Origin: CAYLNH01 sp964384625
GTDB taxonomy: Bacteria > Verrucomicrobiota > Lentisphaeria > JABSQK01
DNA length: 7,763 bases
Assembly: GCA_964384625.1 (NCBI GenBank)
Contig: CAYLNH010000318.1
Span: 1 to 7,763 of the forward strand
Direction of reading: 5' to 3'
A program made the position numbers and the translations under genes. Position 1 is the first letter of the stretch, and every line of letters starts with the position of its first letter. Below, in pieces: positions 6,162 through 7,763 of the stretch. Under the pieces are notes generated by a model that saw only the letters and a program-made list of their open reading frames with translations, did not search any database and was not told the DNA's origin.

Positions 6162-7622
6162 TCATTCACCGACAAATGACGTGACCGACCGGGCCGGCAG
6201 GTTCACCACGCCGGCCGCCGTCGACACCTTCCACCAGTCCACGCCGGCCGCTGTGCGACGGACGGCGGCGCGCGCCAGCGGCACGCGAATCCGGCGGTCC
6301 TCCTTGCCGATGTTGACGACGACCACCACCCGTTGCCGGCGCCCCCTGAAAGCGGTGACGAGAAGGTCCGCCTGCGGGGACGACGCGGCACAGCGCTGCA
6401 TGCCGGGCCGGACATAGCGGTACCAGTGCTTCGAGACATGATACTTCGGCGTGATCTTGTACGCTTCGACATCGCTCTTCTCGGCATAGATCAGGGCCTC
6501 CCCGAGTTTGTCGAAATACAGTGACCAATAGCACACGACCTCGCAGTTGCCGTCGACCAGCGCGTGATGGACCTTGCGCGCCCAGATCAGGGCTTCCGTG
6601 AATGACCCCGGGTCCGTGTTGCTCAGGTAGTTCGCCGTTTCCATCAGCCAGAGCGGGCGCCGGAGCCGGTCGGCGTATTGGCGTGCAGCGCGCCAGCGTT
6701 CGGCGTCGCGATGGACGGCCTCGTAGGGGATCGACAAATCGTACAGGTGCGTCAGAATCGGCTCACCCGGATTGACGTTGGTTGCCTCCAGCTTGTCGAC
6801 GTAGTCCTTGATGTGGTAGATGCGACAACAATCGGGACCGAGCACCCGGGTCTTGCGGTTCTCCTTCTGCAGCCGGCCGCGCACGGCTTGCAGGCAGACG
6901 GCATACGGGCCGGGGTCAATGCCGCACGTCGGATAGTAGTACTCGATGTCCGGCTCGTTTTGAATCGACAGATAGCGGATGTCGATGTCGAAATCGCGTT
7001 TCATGGCGATGACGTACGCGGCCCAGTGTTCGGCGTAGTCAGCCAGATGCTTCTTCTGCAGGGACCCGCCGCCGGCGCGTAAACCGGTGTCTTTCATCCA
7101 GCCGGGCGGACTCCAGGCCGTGGCGATGACCGTCTTGACGCCGCGTTTCTCGGCAGCCTTGATGATCACCGCATTGCGCGCTTCCGTGATCTTGAAGTGA
7201 AAGCCGTCCCAGTTGAAGACGGTCGGGTCATCGTTGTCGTTCTTCGGTTCGGCGCAGCCCTCGTCACCGGTTTCGGCGCCCAGCGCCCGGATGCGCAGCA
7301 CGCTGGCGCCGAGGTCGGTGAACAGCAGGTCGAAGATGGTTTCGCGATGCTTTTCGTGTGGGTGAATCCAGCCCATGGTGCCGCCGAAGCCGACGATGGT
7401 CTGATGCGTCTTGTCCCAGTCGATAGAAAGCTCGGCGGCGGCAACAGCCGGCGGCGACTTGGCCGCAAGGAGGTCCTTGCGCTTTGCTACGGTCGGCGGT
7501 CTTGCCGGAAGGAGGTCCTTGACGTCCTTAGTAACCGGCGGCTCGGGTGCAACGTCCTGTTGGCCGCACCCGACGGCAAAGAGTACCGCGAAGCAAGCTG
7601 TCATTGTCGCGATTTGTCTCAT
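6162..7622 (-). CDS. Glycoside hydrolase family 30 lipoprotein
   Basis: This 486-residue protein starts with a lipoprotein signal: MRQ, a hydrophobic stretch, and AVGC with Cys19 as the probable lipidated residue, so it should be anchored at the cell envelope. A Pro/Ala/Lys-rich linker (20-62) contains a 14-residue tandem duplication. The catalytic barrel shows GH30 hallmarks: GFGGTMGW (78-85), TAWSPPGWMK (168-177), the acid/base Glu223 in SIQNEPD and the probable nucleophile Glu328 in LWLMETANY. The C-terminal approximately 80 residues form the usual beta-sandwich. GH30 enzymes cut beta-linked glycans such as xylan, beta-1,6-glucan or galactan, and the subfamily is not clear here. The ATG at 7622 is preferred because GGGAG lies 8 nt upstream and it gives the signal peptide; the frame stays open to 7703, adding a sequence with no signal features. 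It is convergent with the CDP-alcohol phosphotransferase gene; the 56-bp gap holds only GC-rich sequence without a clear terminator. Confidence 0.88.
   Translation of the reverse strand: MRQIATMTACFAVLFAVGCGQQDVAPEPPVTKDVKDLLPARPPTVAKRKDLLAAKSPPAVAAAELSIDWDKTHQTIVGFGGTMGWIHPHEKHRETIFDLLFTDLGASVLRIRALGAETGDEGCAEPKNDNDDPTVFNWDGFHFKITEARNAVIIKAAEKRGVKTVIATAWSPPGWMKDTGLRAGGGSLQKKHLADYAEHWAAYVIAMKRDFDIDIRYLSIQNEPDIEYYYPTCGIDPGPYAVCLQAVRGRLQKENRKTRVLGPDCCRIYHIKDYVDKLEATNVNPGEPILTHLYDLSIPYEAVHRDAERWRAARQYADRLRRPLWLMETANYLSNTDPGSFTEALIWARKVHHALVDGNCEVVCYWSLYFDKLGEALIYAEKSDVEAYKITPKYHVSKHWYRYVRPGMQRCAASSPQADLLVTAFRGRRQRVVVVVNIGKEDRRIRVPLARAAVRRTAAGVDWWKVSTAAGVVNLPARSVTSFVGE
7467..7521 (-). repeat. Tandem duplication in the GH30 linker
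   Basis: The 13-mer AAGGAGGTCCTTG (plus-strand reading) occurs exactly at 7467-7479 and 7509-7521, 42 nt or 14 codons apart. In the protein this gives two successive units beginning KDLL (residues 35-48 and 49-62) that share K-D-L-L, Ala, Pro and Val-Ala positions. It looks like a recent in-frame duplication lengthening the linker between lipid anchor and catalytic domain. Confidence 0.6.
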
Positions 7623-7649
7623 CCGTTCAACTCCCGGCTGGTTGGCAAC

Positions 7650-7678
7650 AATGTAAGCGAGTTGGCGGCAAACGCCAA
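7650..7678 (-). promoter_or_regulatory. Candidate sigma-70 promoter of the GH30 gene with overlapping palindrome
   Basis: On the minus strand TTGGCG (7678-7673) and TACATT (7655-7650) each match four of six consensus bases and are spaced by exactly 17 nt. Transcription would start about 20 nt before the ATG, leaving room for the GGGAG ribosome site. The -35 hexamer is one arm of a perfect inverted repeat, TTGGCG-5 nt-CGCCAA (7662-7678), which could be a repressor site. In such GC-rich DNA both could be chance. Confidence 0.4.
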
Positions 7679-7684
7679 GTCCGG

Positions 7685-7699
7685 GCCCGCTCCGCGGGC
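7685..7699. other. GC hairpin upstream of the GH30 promoter
   Basis: GCCCGC (7685-7690) and GCGGGC (7694-7699) pair perfectly around TCC. It sits about 7 nt upstream of the candidate -35 and could be the transcription end of a gene beyond the right edge or part of the control region. No T tract follows. The remaining 7700-7763 shows no supported gene. Confidence 0.3.
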
Positions 7700-7763
7700 G
7701 CATGTCAGGTAAGTACTCGACCAGCCCCGTCGGCGTTCATCTCCTGTTTCCGGCCTCCACGGG

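Noticed and set aside
5113..6165. Minus-strand open frame of 350 codons opposite the CDP-alcohol phosphotransferase
   Set aside because: The translation is His/Gln/Arg-rich and not protein-like; the plus strand has a catalytic motif, membrane segments and a ribosome site.
7467..7479. Plus-strand AAGGAGGT as a perfect Shine-Dalgarno sequence
   Set aside because: It lies inside the minus-strand GH30 gene, occurs twice as part of the linker duplication, and is not followed by a credible plus-strand gene.
7623..7703. 27-codon N-terminal extension of the GH30 protein
   Set aside because: It would bury the lipoprotein signal peptide; the ATG at 7622 has GGGAG 8 nt upstream and yields a normal signal sequence.
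7705..7740. 11-codon minus-strand ORF whose ATG overlaps a TGA of a frame entering from the right edge
   Set aside because: The only purine-rich motif directly abuts the ATG, leaving no spacing, and the upstream frame shows just eight codons. Nothing supports real coding.

Overview
The window is GC-rich bacterial DNA with six well-supported protein genes, two dispersed-repeat copies and several hairpins. I see no tRNA, rRNA, CRISPR array or insertion sequence. The gene types (a ChbR-like AraC regulator beside a methyltransferase-type UroD-family protein, an acetylxylan-esterase-like hydrolase, a GH30 lipoprotein) suggest a polysaccharide-degrading, Gram-negative-type bacterium. They would fit the Planctomycetota, Lentisphaerota, Kiritimatiellota or Verrucomicrobiota. 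That placement is inferred from gene content, since no marker gene is present.

Layout: 1-138 holds one copy of a dispersed repeat and a small hairpin. An AraC-family regulator (139-993, minus) is divergent from a UroD/MtaA-type protein (1108-2232, plus) across a 114-bp AT-rich spacer with palindromes. A perfect 13-bp inverted repeat (2298-2334) and the second repeat copy (2333-2383) lie between the UroD-family gene and the convergent minus-strand pair. In that pair the esterase (4019-5095) comes first and the HAD-AIR-synthase fusion (2390-4012) starts 6 nt after its stop, so they are probably one operon. A divergent CDP-alcohol phosphotransferase-family membrane protein (5323-6105, plus) follows a leader with a 9-bp inverted repeat that would pair with its Shine-Dalgarno sequence. 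A GH30-family lipoprotein (6162-7622, minus) ends the window.

Function: the GH30 enzyme and the esterase-like hydrolase fit hemicellulose or other beta-glycan breakdown, the first at the cell envelope and the second in the cytoplasm. The AraC regulator probably senses a small ligand and controls the UroD-family gene. The fusion protein joins a complete HAD phosphatase to a PurM/HypE/ThiL-type ATP-binding domain, and its substrate cannot be read from the sequence.

The least explained items are the two-domain fusion, the repeat pair bracketing the araC-uroD module, and the Shine-Dalgarno-sequestering hairpin before the CDP-alcohol phosphotransferase gene.
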